Of a stretch of 64,000 nt of DNA, positions 1-7,836 are shown one piece after another. The DNA lies in the NCBI RefSeq assembly GCF_042647465.1, contig NZ_JBHRVN010000004.1; one strand, 5' to 3'. Under the pieces are notes generated by a model. That model worked only from the letters and a program-made list of their open reading frames with translations, was not told the origin of the DNA and searched no databases. The position numbers and the translations under genes are program-made. Numbering within the stretch: position 1 is the first letter of the stretch; each line of letters opens with the position of its first letter. This stretch comes from Wagnerdoeblera intermedia. Its GTDB lineage: Bacteria > Pseudomonadota > Alphaproteobacteria > Rhodobacterales > Rhodobacteraceae.

Positions 1-350
1 ATGGCAATGCCCCCGTCTTTCTCCAGAACATCGGTGCCGTAGAGCGTGACAACGCTATATTCCACGCCATCGACGGTCACCGTATCGCCGCGAAAAATCT
101 CATAAATCCTGTAGGACTGTCCCCCGATGGTCAGCAGATCCCCCGGCTCATTGCTGATAAACCCATCGTTATTGGAATCGCTCAGCACCACTTCGCGCAG
201 GTAGGGCTCAAGGCTGACGGGTTTACCCTCGTAGAAATGCGTCTCACCGAGGGTGTCAAACGTCCATTTGTCAGGCTGCGCCATCCCGGTGTCTCTGACC
301 ACACTGAATGCCGGATCAACCTCCCAGGCTGTTACGGTGATATCAGTCAT
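1..350 (-). CDS. Hypothetical protein, N-terminal part (C-terminus beyond window edge)
   Basis: The reading frame opens at an ATG whose complement lies at 348-350, preceded by a G-rich stretch, and runs off the left edge, so only about 116 N-terminal residues are visible. No signal peptide or membrane segment is seen. The N-terminus is acidic and rich in Asp, Gly, Thr and Val, with short beta-type segments such as GGQSYRIYEIF and GDTVTVDGVEYSVVTLYG. This style resembles the N-terminal region of Rhodobacteraceae secreted proteins that carry a C-terminal Hint or RTX-type domain, but the diagnostic part lies outside the window. The function is therefore not assigned; that the frame is coding is fairly likely. 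Confidence 0.6.
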   Translation of the reverse strand, partial: MTDITVTAWEVDPAFSVVRDTGMAQPDKWTFDTLGETHFYEGKPVSLEPYLREVVLSDSNNDGFISNEPGDLLTIGGQSYRIYEIFRGDTVTVDGVEYSVVTLYGTDVLEKDGGIA

Positions 351-403
351 TGCGCCCCCATCGCCCATCCCTGTTTGCGACAGTCTGACGGCGGGTGATG
401 AAG

Positions 404-433
404 AAAACGCAAACGGGCCCCCGAAGGGGCCCG
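404..433 (-). terminator. Rho-independent terminator of icd
   Basis: An 8-bp perfect GC stem (414-421 with 426-433) closes a four-base loop that reads TTCG on the minus strand, and is followed on that strand by a T-rich run. It lies 21 nt beyond the icd stop codon. Confidence 0.85.
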
Positions 434-454
434 CAGCTGTCAAATGGTCTGATC

Positions 455-1669
455 TCAGCCGTTCAGGGCTTTGTTCAGATATTCGTCCACTTTTTCCAGG
501 TAACCCATGGTCGAGAGCCACTTCTGCTCCGGGCCGACCAGCAGGGCGAGGTCTTTGGTCATGAAGCCGTCTTCGACGGTCTGCACGGTGACCTTTTCCA
601 GGGTCTCTGCGAAACGGGCGAGTTCGGCGTTGCCGTCGAGTTTCGCACGGTGCTTCAGACCACCGGTCCAGGCGAAGATCGAGGCGATCGAGTTCGTCGA
701 GGTCTCTTTGCCCTTCTGATGCTCACGGTAGTGACGGGTCACGGTGCCGTGGGCGGCTTCGGCCTCAACCACCTGCCCATCGGGCGTCATCAGCACCGAG
801 GTCATCAGACCCAAGCTACCGAAGCCCTGCGCCACGGTGTCCGACTGCACGTCGCCATCGTAGTTTTTGCAGGCCCAGACATAGCCGCCCGACCATTTCA
901 TCGCCGAAGCGACCATATCGTCGATCAGGCGGTGCTCATAGGTGATGCCGGCGGCTTTGAATTTCTCAGCGAATTCAGCGTCGAAAACTTCCTGGAACAG
1001 ATCCTTGAAGCGGCCGTCATAGGCTTTCAGGATGGTGTTCTTGGTCGACAGGTATACCGGCCAGCCTTTGACCAGACCGTAGTTCATCGAGGCGCGGGCG
1101 AAGTCGCGGATCGACTCGTCCAGGTTGTACATCGCCATGGTGACGCCTGCACCCGGAGCCTGGAAGACTTCTTTTTCAATCACTTCGCCGTCTTCACCGA
1201 CGAATTTGATCGAGAGCTTGCCCTTGCCCGGGAATTTGAAGTCGGTCGCGCGGTATTGGTCACCAAAAGCGTGACGGCCGATGACGATCGGCTGGGTCCA
1301 GCCGGGAACCAGGCGCGGCACGTTCGAGCAGATGATCGGCTCGCGGAAGATCACGCCGCCAAGGATGTTGCGGATGGTGCCGTTGGGCGACTTCCACATC
1401 TGCTTGAGGCCGAATTCTTCGACGCGGGCTTCATCGGGGGTGATGGTCGCGCATTTGACGCCAACACCGTATTTTTTGATCGCTTCGGCTGCGTCAATGG
1501 TGATCTGGTCGTTGGTGCGGTCACGCTCTTCGATGCCCAGATCGTAATATTTCAGATCGATATCCAGATAGGGCAGGATCAGTTTCTTTTTGATGAAATC
1601 CCAGATGATCCGGGTCATTTCATCGCCGTCGAGCTCGACGACGGGGTTTGCTACCTTGATCTTGGTCAT
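455..1669 (-). CDS. icd: NADP-dependent isocitrate dehydrogenase
   Basis: The 404-residue protein oxidatively decarboxylates isocitrate to 2-oxoglutarate with NADP in the TCA cycle. It belongs to the eukaryotic-like homodimeric type (as mammalian IDH1/2), usual in alphaproteobacteria, rather than the E. coli type. The substrate loop SPNGTIRN is at about 94-101, the metal-binding aspartates are in LIDDMVA and NYDGDVQSD, and the NADP-binding EAAHGTVTRH segment follows. Length is normal for the family. It is monocistronic, with a strong terminator downstream and a conserved upstream block (1734-1772) shared with acnA, which encodes the preceding TCA enzyme. The ATG is followed by the typical MTKIKVANP start. 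Confidence 0.98.
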   Translation of the reverse strand: MTKIKVANPVVELDGDEMTRIIWDFIKKKLILPYLDIDLKYYDLGIEERDRTNDQITIDAAEAIKKYGVGVKCATITPDEARVEEFGLKQMWKSPNGTIRNILGGVIFREPIICSNVPRLVPGWTQPIVIGRHAFGDQYRATDFKFPGKGKLSIKFVGEDGEVIEKEVFQAPGAGVTMAMYNLDESIRDFARASMNYGLVKGWPVYLSTKNTILKAYDGRFKDLFQEVFDAEFAEKFKAAGITYEHRLIDDMVASAMKWSGGYVWACKNYDGDVQSDTVAQGFGSLGLMTSVLMTPDGQVVEAEAAHGTVTRHYREHQKGKETSTNSIASIFAWTGGLKHRAKLDGNAELARFAETLEKVTVQTVEDGFMTKDLALLVGPEQKWLSTMGYLEKVDEYLNKALNG

Positions 1670-1733
1670 GCCATGCCCTTTCGAGGTTGGATTCGCCTGA
1701 TCGCCTCATAGCCTGGGGCGCGGGCTTTGGGAA

Positions 1734-1772
1734 GTGTTGTATGCCATTGCATACCGAAAATTACACCCTATG
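1734..1772 (-). promoter_or_regulatory. icd upstream block shared with acnA (candidate operator/promoter)
   Basis: Read on the minus strand, this block matches the segment upstream of acnA (19064-19102) at 29 of 39 positions. The 26-nt core (1736-1761) matches at 23 positions. The core contains GTATGC-N4-GCATAC, a perfect 6-bp inverted repeat, and ends in GCATACAAC. It ends 66 nt before the icd start codon; in acnA the distance is 71 nt. The regulator is unknown. Confidence 0.6.
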
Positions 1773-1786
1773 GCCTTAACTTGCGC

Positions 1787-2389
1787 TTAACTGCGCGACT
1801 GCCCTGCCCCGGCGCCAAGGGTGTCGCAGGCCAGGGCGATATACTGCTCCGCCACCGCCTCAGGCAACAGCCGCCCGCCCTCACGATACCAGGTCGTCAC
1901 CCCGGTCAGCATGGCAATCAGCGCAAGCGTCGCAAGGCGGCTGTCGCGGGGGCGAAAGACCCCTGCGGCCATCCCGCGCTGCACGATGGTCTCGAGGTGA
2001 TCTTCATAGGCCCGGCGCAGTTCTTCTACGGCAGCGAAGTTTTCGGGGTTGAGGCTGCGAAGCTCCATATAAGCCACGAAAACTGCGTCCCGGCGGCTGA
2101 GATGGTGAAGGATGTGAAACCGCACAAAGCCCTCAAGTGCCGCTCGCGGATCCGGGTCCGGCGCCGGCAGCGCCGCCAGCAGTTCGCGCAGATGGGCAAG
2201 CATCAGATCCGCCAGCAGGCTTTGCTTGTCGCGGGTATAGAGATAAAGCGCACCGGCCTGCACCCCGACCTCTGCCGCAATCTGGCGCATGGTCACGGCG
2301 GCAAAGCCATGACGGGCAAAAAGCCGCTCGGCGGCTTTCAGGACCTTCGGCCCTGTGATCTCTGCGTGTGAGCCGCTCTTTCGTGCCAT
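1787..2389 (-). CDS. TetR/AcrR family transcriptional regulator
   Basis: A 200-residue protein. The N-terminal helix-turn-helix is clear at about 12-58: AAERLFARHGFAAVTMRQIA followed by AGALYLYTRDKQSLL. The C-terminal all-helical ligand domain resembles TetR_C families such as those related to YcdC/RutR or fatty-acid regulators, but the ligand cannot be inferred. A perfect palindrome (2403-2418) lies 13 nt before the start codon, as expected for autorepression. The neighbouring gene on the other side is a divergently transcribed small lipoprotein at 2487, which may be co-controlled. Family assignment is secure; the regulated pathway is unknown. Confidence 0.93.
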   Translation of the reverse strand: MARKSGSHAEITGPKVLKAAERLFARHGFAAVTMRQIAAEVGVQAGALYLYTRDKQSLLADLMLAHLRELLAALPAPDPDPRAALEGFVRFHILHHLSRRDAVFVAYMELRSLNPENFAAVEELRRAYEDHLETIVQRGMAAGVFRPRDSRLATLALIAMLTGVTTWYREGGRLLPEAVAEQYIALACDTLGAGAGQSRS

Positions 2390-2402
2390 GCAACCTTATT
2401 AT

Positions 2403-2418
2403 CTGAACGGGCGTTCAG
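2403..2418. promoter_or_regulatory. Palindromic operator, probably for the adjacent TetR regulator
   Basis: Perfect inverted repeat CTGAACG-GG-CGTTCAG (7-bp arms, 2-bp centre), located 13 nt upstream of the TetR-family start codon and 68 nt upstream of the divergent lipoprotein gene. This is the usual size, symmetry and position of a TetR-type operator. Confidence 0.7.
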
Positions 2419-2486
2419 TTCAAGCGGCCTTGCTGCCGCCCGCAGCGCTGCGATAGAACAAAGCGGACTGAAGAAGGCGAACCCCG

Positions 2487-2762
2487 ATGCTGCGTGCTGC
2501 TCTGCTCCTTACGCTCGCTCCGCTCCTGCTCGGGGCCTGCAACAGCCTGCCCGAGGCGGCGGCGCGGCAGACGAAAATCTCCGCTCAGACGCCCTGGCCA
2601 CGCCTTCTCGATACCGCAGAGCTGGACCGCGCCCTGCCCGCGCCGGATCAGATGCCGCGCGACGGCGAGAGCCTGCGCAATGCCACGGAAGCGGAGCTGA
2701 CGGCCCGCAGCGCCGGTCTGAAAGCCCGTGCCGAGGCTTTGCGCCGCCGCAGCGCTGAGTGA
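2487..2762 (+). CDS. Small lipoprotein of unknown function
   Basis: A 91-residue protein with a hydrophobic N-terminal signal and the lipobox LLGAC, giving lipidation at Cys18. The mature part is short, helical and Arg/Ala-rich, ending in a charged segment (TARSAGLKARAEALRRRSAE) that may form a coiled coil. The gene is divergent from the TetR regulator and shares its operator region, so it may belong to the same regulon. No function is known to me. A short GC hairpin follows the stop codon. The start is chosen because it directly precedes the signal sequence; the gene begins with ATG after a GGCGAAC spacer. Confidence 0.75.
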   Translation: MLRAALLLTLAPLLLGACNSLPEAAARQTKISAQTPWPRLLDTAELDRALPAPDQMPRDGESLRNATEAELTARSAGLKARAEALRRRSAE

Positions 2763-2767
2763 GTGAA

Positions 2768-2786
2768 AGGCCCGCAACGCGGGCCT
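2768..2786 (+). terminator. Possible terminator hairpin after the lipoprotein gene
   Basis: Perfect 8-bp stem AGGCCCGC / GCGGGCCT with a 3-nt loop, 6 nt after the stop codon. There is no T-tract, so termination efficiency is doubtful. Confidence 0.45.
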
Positions 2787-2831
2787 CCCGACGCCTGTGA
2801 TTTCAAGCAAAGGACGGTAAAGCCCGCCCGC

Positions 2832-3969
2832 TCAGCCGATCAGCCGGCTTTTGCCGCCGTTGACCAGCTCATAATGCCGCCGCAGCCGGTCAAGCGCGAT
2901 CCGAAGCACCACCTTGCCGGAGCGGGCCGCCCAGCCGAGACGCTTCTCCGCCGTCTCGACCCCTTCGAGATAGCAGCAGCAGCGCAGAACCATATCGCCA
3001 AGCCCCGGCCCCAACTCACGCAAAGCCGCTGCAACGCGGTCGCGCGCAGACTGGCTGCCCGCAGGATCGCTCCCCGACCCGCCCGTGAACTCGCCCCTGA
3101 CGCCGCCGGTCAGAAAGCGGTCCCAGTTCTGCGCCACACGCGGCCCCATCTGCGCCAGTTCAAAATCCTCGCGCAGCCGCTCGGCCGCCGCGACCTGCTC
3201 ATGCGACAAAAAGGGCTGGCCGTCTTTGTCACGCCGCCGTCCCAGCAAAGCGACCGGGCTTTCCGACAGGCTGACACGCAGGCGGCGGGGGGCTCCGTCC
3301 TCGGCGATCACCCGCTCGCCCCAGTCGCGCTGCTGGAGCCCGAAGGGCGTCATGGCCTCTGCCAGCCCCTCGGTGGCGGTGGCCTCCTCCTCGCGGGCCA
3401 GCAAACGGCGCAGGGCCGCGCGTCCTGCGGCGGTCATCTCATAAAGCGCCACCCGCCCGGTGCCGCGACAGGAGATCCAGTCTTTCATCACAAAACTCTG
3501 CGCCAGTGAGGCCTCGAGCACCGCCGTGCGCAGCTGCCGCCCGTCGGGAAAACGGCGCAACACCACCGCCTTTTCCATCTCCGGCGCCACCGCCAGCTGT
3601 GCGCCCGGCTCTGCCAGACGGCGCAGCACGCAGCGCCTCCGGCGAGAGGGGCGCAGGATCGGTCAGACGGCGTTTCGCCCGGGGCATCTCGGTCATCGCG
3701 GGGATCTCCCTCTCCCAGACCGGAGCCCTGCGATCCGCCTTTTCCAGCCGGTTCAGCGCGGCATCCACCAGCGGGTCGTCGCGCAGCCGCTCAACCCGCC
3801 GGACCTGACGCAGAACGGTCGAGGGGTGCACCCCCTGTCGCCGCGCCAGTTCGCGCAAAGAAATGCCGTCGCAGGCGTGCGTGAGATAGGTGTTCCAGGA
3901 CGGGGCCGCCGCTTTGGCTTCCGTGGCTGTGGGGGGCGTCTGACCTGCACTCTTTCCCGCGATATGCAT
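2832..3969 (-). pseudogene. DUF6456 helix-turn-helix protein, interrupted by a frameshift
   Basis: Two overlapping minus-strand frames together make one normal family member. The upstream frame carries the N-terminal helix-turn-helix region (GISLRELARRQGVHPSTVLR) and ends its sensible reading at LSPEALR near 3630. The downstream frame (from a GTG at 3629) resumes at once with LRRLAEPGAQLAVAPEMEKA and runs through the C-terminal DUF6456 domain (CCCYLEGVETAEKRLGW) to the stop at 2832. A one-base insertion or two-base deletion at about 3628-3632 explains the break. The ATG at 3969 with GAAGG upstream is the likely start; a GTG at 4053 is possible but extends into an AT-rich regulatory region. 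In Rhodobacteraceae this gene is found divergent from DUF6477, as here. A sequencing error is an alternative. Confidence 0.7.
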
Positions 3970-3997
3970 CTGTGAACCTTCGGATCTGGTGGATAGG

Positions 3998-4090
3998 GTC
4001 CGGTAACTGTTTCCAAAAGTTATTACCCGTTGGTTAATTTTTACCAACTTCACCAGATTCCCTTACAAAAGATAAATTCTCCCAAAGATC
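3998..4090. promoter_or_regulatory. AT-rich divergent promoter region between DUF6456 and DUF6477 genes
   Basis: This stretch is strikingly AT-rich compared with its surroundings. It contains the inverted repeat GTTGGT-N8-ACCAAC at 4029-4048 around TAATTTTT, and lies between two divergently oriented genes. It probably holds both promoters and a regulator site. No confident -35/-10 pair was assigned. Confidence 0.45.
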
Positions 4091-4169
4091 GCGTTCGCAG
4101 AGGAAACAATGGACGCAACGCCCGGTTGTGCTGCGGCAGAGTCCTCAGGGTCTGAAAGGGAGACGAACC

Positions 4170-4460
4170 ATGACGGAATCTCTGACCCGCCGCCTCAGCA
4201 GCCTGCGCCGCCCGGCGCTGATCCTGCGCGCGGCCCGCATCGGGGTAAGCGACTACCGCCGCGAGCGCGATCTCAAGCGGCTTTTGAAAGCACAAAGCGC
4301 GCCCGGACCGCAGGAGGCCCTGAGCGCGCTTTTGCAGCAGGAAGAAAAACTTGAAGCGACCCGCCAGGAGGGCGATTGCAGCTACAGCGTGACCGCCCAT
4401 GTGGAGCTGCTGATCGCTTTGCTGGCAGAGGCGCGACTCGCCTCTGCGCTGCGGGCCTGA
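4170..4460 (+). CDS. DUF6477 family protein
   Basis: A 96-residue protein with the pattern of the Rhodobacteraceae DUF6477 family: LTRRLSSLRRPALILRAARI near the N-terminus, a YRRERDLKRLL segment, and a C-terminal VTAHVELLIALLAEARL helix. The function is unknown. The ATG at 4170 is preferred over an in-frame ATG 42 nt upstream because GGGAG lies 7 nt before it and the family start MTESLTRRLSSLRRP fits. It is divergent from the DUF6456 gene and convergent with pcs, whose stop codon is 3 nt away. Confidence 0.85.
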   Translation: MTESLTRRLSSLRRPALILRAARIGVSDYRRERDLKRLLKAQSAPGPQEALSALLQQEEKLEATRQEGDCSYSVTAHVELLIALLAEARLASALRA

Positions 4461-4463
4461 GCC

Positions 4464-5213
4464 TTACGAGCTGCGGTGTTTCAGCCGTCCGGTGGCGGGG
4501 ATCAGCTGTTGCGCGATCCCCGCGCCCATCAGATAGATCGAGGTGATGATCAGCCCCCAATGCGCCCAGCTTTCGGGGTGGAAATCGACCCAGGCAGCCC
4601 ATCCCGCAAAGAAAGTCCAGGCCAGCGCCATAGGCAGCGAGAGCCAGCGCCAGCGCTCGGTCCGCACCGGATGGATGAATTTCAGCGGGAAGAACATCGC
4701 AATGGCCAGGGCCACAACCAGGATCAGGCTGACCCAGAAATCGGGTTTCAGCGCAAAGATCACAATGACCACCTGGTTCCAGCAGGCCGGAAAGCCCGAG
4801 AAGGAATTATCCTTCGTTTTCATACGCGTATCGGCAAAATACAGCGCCGAGGTGAAGGTGATCACGATGATGACCACCCAGCCCGTCCAGCCCGGCAGCA
4901 GCCCGCTCGCAAAAAGCGCATAGGCCGGGATGAAAACATAGGTCAGATAATCAATGATCAGATCCAGCAGCACCCCGTCGATGATTGGGGCATTGGTGCG
5001 CACCCCGTAACGACGCGCCAGAGGGCCGTCGACGCCATCGACCACAAAGGCCACCACGAGCCAGAGAAACATCAGATCCCATTTGCCGTCCACAGCCGCC
5101 AGCATGGCGAGCATGGCAAGAACCGCCCCGGTGGCGGTCAGCAGGTGGACGGAATAGGCTTTAAATCCGGTCATCATCGTATCGGGTTCACTTCTTCGGA
5201 GAGACGGGCTCAC
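4464..5213 (-). CDS. pcs: Phosphatidylcholine synthase (CDP-alcohol phosphatidyltransferase)
   Basis: An integral membrane enzyme that condenses CDP-diacylglycerol with choline to make phosphatidylcholine in one step, a route typical of alphaproteobacteria. The modified CDP-alcohol motif is visible as DGVDGPLARRYGV and, further on, DGVLLDLIIDY. About seven to eight hydrophobic segments span the 249 residues, a normal length. A GTG start at 5213 overlaps the xerC stop by 4 nt (GTGA), suggesting translational coupling. Internal ATGs at codons 13-14 (MTGFKAYSVHLLTATG) match the usual family N-terminus and may be the real start. The family assignment is firm. Confidence 0.93.
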   Translation of the reverse strand: MSPSLRRSEPDTMMTGFKAYSVHLLTATGAVLAMLAMLAAVDGKWDLMFLWLVVAFVVDGVDGPLARRYGVRTNAPIIDGVLLDLIIDYLTYVFIPAYALFASGLLPGWTGWVVIIVITFTSALYFADTRMKTKDNSFSGFPACWNQVVIVIFALKPDFWVSLILVVALAIAMFFPLKFIHPVRTERWRWLSLPMALAWTFFAGWAAWVDFHPESWAHWGLIITSIYLMGAGIAQQLIPATGRLKHRSS

Positions 5214-6142
5214 GCACGAGGGTGGGCTTGGGCATATACGTCCATCAGCCGCGCGGCGTCTACGGCTGTATAGGCCTGGGTCGTTGAAAGCGAGGCATGG
5301 CCCAGCAATTCCTGAATGGCCCGCAGGTCACCGCCCGCACTGAGAAGGTGGGTCGCAAAGCTGTGGCGCAGCGCATGCGGCGTCGCCGTGGCCGGAAGAC
5401 CAAGGGCTGCGCGCACCCGCTCCATCGCGCGGGCGATCATCCGGGAATTGAGTGCCCCGCCCCGCGCGCCCAGAAACAGCGGCCCCTCGCGGGGGATGTC
5501 ATAGGGGACCTGAGCCACATATTCCGCCACCGCTTTGCGCGCGGCGGGCAGCACAGGCACGATGCGCTCTTTGCCGCCCTTCCCGGTGATGCGCAGCACC
5601 TCCGGCAAGGGGCTGTCGCGTCCGGTCAGCGAGAGCGCCTCGGAAATCCGCAGACCGCAGCCGTAAAGCAGCGTGGCCACAGCCGTATCGCGCGCGGCGA
5701 TCCAATCCTCTCGGGCCTGATCGCCGATGGTCTCAAGCACCGCAGCCGCCGCATCAATGCTGAGCGGTCGGGGCAGCTTGCGGCGATATTTCGGCCCTCT
5801 CGCCGACAAAAGCGCCGTGGCATCGCCGCCGACCCGGTCTGAGAGCCAGCGGGTGAAGCTTTTGACAGCCGAAAGCCGCCGCGCCATGGAGCGCGCGCCA
5901 AGCCCGCCCCCCTGCTCATCGGCCATAAAGGCGCGCAGCTCACTGCGCTCAGCCGCGGCCACCGCTTTGGGCGAGAGATCTTCGCCCCCCCGATAGCGTG
6001 TCAGAAACACCAGCCAGCGCCGCAGATCAACGGTATAGGCGGCAATCGTCGCCTCGCTCGCGCCATCAAGCGCACGCAGATGCGCCAGCCAGTCACTGAG
6101 CGCTGCCCGCAAAGCCTCAGGCAACAGAATATCGTTTGTCAT
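5210..6142 (-). CDS. xerC: Tyrosine recombinase XerC
   Basis: A 310-residue site-specific recombinase that, with XerD, resolves chromosome dimers at dif. The N-terminal SAM-like DNA-binding domain covers about 10-110 and the catalytic domain about 125-305. The catalytic set is complete: Arg165 (GLRISE), Lys188 (GKGGKER), His256 and Arg259 (HALRH), His282 (LLGHASLSTT) and the nucleophile Tyr291. It overlaps the upstream DUF484 gene by 4 nt and the downstream pcs gene by 4 nt, so all three are probably one operon. Its partner xerD is in the same window at 28567-29520. The DUF484-xerC pairing is also seen in gammaproteobacteria, supporting XerC rather than XerD. Confidence 0.95.
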   Translation of the reverse strand: MTNDILLPEALRAALSDWLAHLRALDGASEATIAAYTVDLRRWLVFLTRYRGGEDLSPKAVAAAERSELRAFMADEQGGGLGARSMARRLSAVKSFTRWLSDRVGGDATALLSARGPKYRRKLPRPLSIDAAAAVLETIGDQAREDWIAARDTAVATLLYGCGLRISEALSLTGRDSPLPEVLRITGKGGKERIVPVLPAARKAVAEYVAQVPYDIPREGPLFLGARGGALNSRMIARAMERVRAALGLPATATPHALRHSFATHLLSAGGDLRAIQELLGHASLSTTQAYTAVDAARLMDVYAQAHPRA

Positions 6143-6855
6143 GCCAGCCAGCGCCTTAAAGTCAGGGAAAAGACGGCTCCGAAGAACCGCAGAAGATCAG
6201 TGCCCTGGCGCGGTGCGAACTGCTCCTCCTCAGCCGAGCCCATGACCAGCATGCCCGGCAGACGCCCCGCGCCCAGATCAAGCGCCAGAACCGCCTCAGA
6301 CCGGATATGGCCCTCTTCGCGGCCATGCACCTCACCCGCCCCGTCAATCACGCCCCGCAGGGTGACAGGCGCGCGATATTCGGTCAGCTCATTGAGGTAT
6401 TCCCCGATAAAGCCCGGCTCGACCACATGGATAAGGCCCGAATGGCGCTCAACCACCGGATCACGCCCGCGGGCCTCCAGCACCAGGCGCAGCGAATCAA
6501 GGCGCAGCGTCTCGGCAACCCGGGTTTCCAGACGGCGCAGAAATTCACCGAAGTCGGTCGGCTCCAGCACCTCAAGCACGGCGCGGTGGATCAGATTGGT
6601 CCCGGCAAGATTTTCATAAGCGGCGGCGATGACCGAGCGGTGAGTGGCCTCAAGCTGATCAAGCCGCCCCTCAAGACGCTTCATCGCCGTGCCGCGCAGA
6701 TCGATGACATTGCCGCCAAGACTGCGCTCATGAGCGCCGACCAGCGCGCGCATCACGTCTTTATCGGCCAGAACCAGCTCAGGCCGCGACAGCAGCTCGT
6801 CGCGCAGATCATCTGTCAGGCGTGACCCGCCTGACAGGGGCTTTTGTTCCGACAT
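6139..6855 (-). CDS. DUF484 family protein
   Basis: A 238-residue soluble protein of the DUF484 family, whose C-terminal half has a GAF-like fold. The N-terminal DLRDELLSRPELV segment and the following coiled-coil-prone helix (MKRLEGRLDQLEATHRSVIA) are typical. The exact function is unknown; genes of this family regularly precede xerC, as here with a 4-nt ATGA overlap, suggesting a link to chromosome dimer resolution or simply conserved co-transcription. Upstream, 57 nt separate it from the aldolase gene on the same strand. Confidence 0.9.
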   Translation of the reverse strand: MSEQKPLSGGSRLTDDLRDELLSRPELVLADKDVMRALVGAHERSLGGNVIDLRGTAMKRLEGRLDQLEATHRSVIAAAYENLAGTNLIHRAVLEVLEPTDFGEFLRRLETRVAETLRLDSLRLVLEARGRDPVVERHSGLIHVVEPGFIGEYLNELTEYRAPVTLRGVIDGAGEVHGREEGHIRSEAVLALDLGAGRLPGMLVMGSAEEEQFAPRQGTDLLRFFGAVFSLTLRRWLA

Positions 6856-6912
6856 CTTCAGGGCTCCGGTACAGGCTGACGCGGGCCAGCCTATACCGAT
6901 CCTGTCACTGTG

Positions 6913-7566
6913 TCAGAGGATTTTCTGACCGGTCGCCGCCACGTCCTTCATGAAGGCTTCGAGGCCTTTGTCGGTCAGGATGTGGTTGGCCATGGCCTTG
7001 ATCACCGCGGGCGGTGCGGTGGCCACGTCTGCGCCGATCAGCGCGGCTTCTTTCATGTGGTTCGCGCTGCGGATCGAGGCGGCGAGAATCTGGGTTTTGA
7101 AGTCGTAGTTGTCGTAGATCGAGCGGATGTCTGCGATCAGCTCCATGCCATCGAGGTTGATGTCATCGAGACGGCCGATGAAGGGCGAGATGAAGGTCGC
7201 ACCTGCTTTGGCAGCCAGCAGAGCCTGGTTGGCCGAGAAGCAGAGCGTGACGTTGACCATAAAGCCGTCCTGCGACAGGACTTTACAGGTTTTCAGACCA
7301 TCCCAGGTCAGCGGCACTTTGACCGTGATGTTTTCAGCGATCTCGGCCAGTTTGCGGCCTTCAGCGATCATCTCATCGGCTTTCAGCGAGACAACCTCTG
7401 CCGAAACCGGACCTTTGACGATCGAGCAGATCTCGCGGGTCACTTCGATGATGCTGCGACCCGATTTTGCGATAATCGACGGGTTGGTGGTGACCCCATC
7501 GACCATGCCCAGATCGTTCAGCTCGGTGATGGCGGCGATATCAGCGGTATCGACGAAAAATTTCAT
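6913..7566 (-). CDS. fsa: Transaldolase family protein, probable fructose-6-phosphate aldolase
   Basis: A 217-residue TIM-barrel aldolase of the short transaldolase subfamily (TalC/FSA). The N-terminus MKFFVDTADI is typical. The Schiff-base lysine is Lys83 in ITVKVPLT, and NVTLCFSANQALLAA and FISPFIGRLDD are family signatures. It either cleaves fructose 6-phosphate to dihydroxyacetone and glyceraldehyde 3-phosphate or acts as a transaldolase in the pentose phosphate pathway; the sequence alone does not decide. Many alphaproteobacteria have this short form as their only transaldolase. It lies upstream of DUF484-xerC on the same strand. Confidence 0.92.
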   Translation of the reverse strand: MKFFVDTADIAAITELNDLGMVDGVTTNPSIIAKSGRSIIEVTREICSIVKGPVSAEVVSLKADEMIAEGRKLAEIAENITVKVPLTWDGLKTCKVLSQDGFMVNVTLCFSANQALLAAKAGATFISPFIGRLDDINLDGMELIADIRSIYDNYDFKTQILAASIRSANHMKEAALIGADVATAPPAVIKAMANHILTDKGLEAFMKDVAATGQKIL

Positions 7567-7836
7567 GGCCTGTCCTCAACTGGCAGCGGCGTTTGCTGCG
7601 CCCCCATACCACGCAGGCCGCACGGCGGAAACCCTCGGGCATGTGATGAGGCGGGCGGGGTCCTGTGTCCTTTCGAAGCGCTGCCGCCCCGGCCTTCCCT
7701 GCATGACCCTGCGTGCCGAAGAGCCGGGCCTGCGTCTCTGCCCTGGAAATCCGCGCGCTGATCTGCCACCACTGTGCCGGACCCTGCGGTTGGGCGTAAC
7801 AACTGCACAAAGAGACAGCAGGACGGGAGCAAAGAT

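Noticed and set aside
3600..3660. Programmed ribosomal frameshift in the DUF6456 gene
   Set aside because: No slippery heptamer or downstream structure is apparent at the junction, and the family is normally encoded in one frame.
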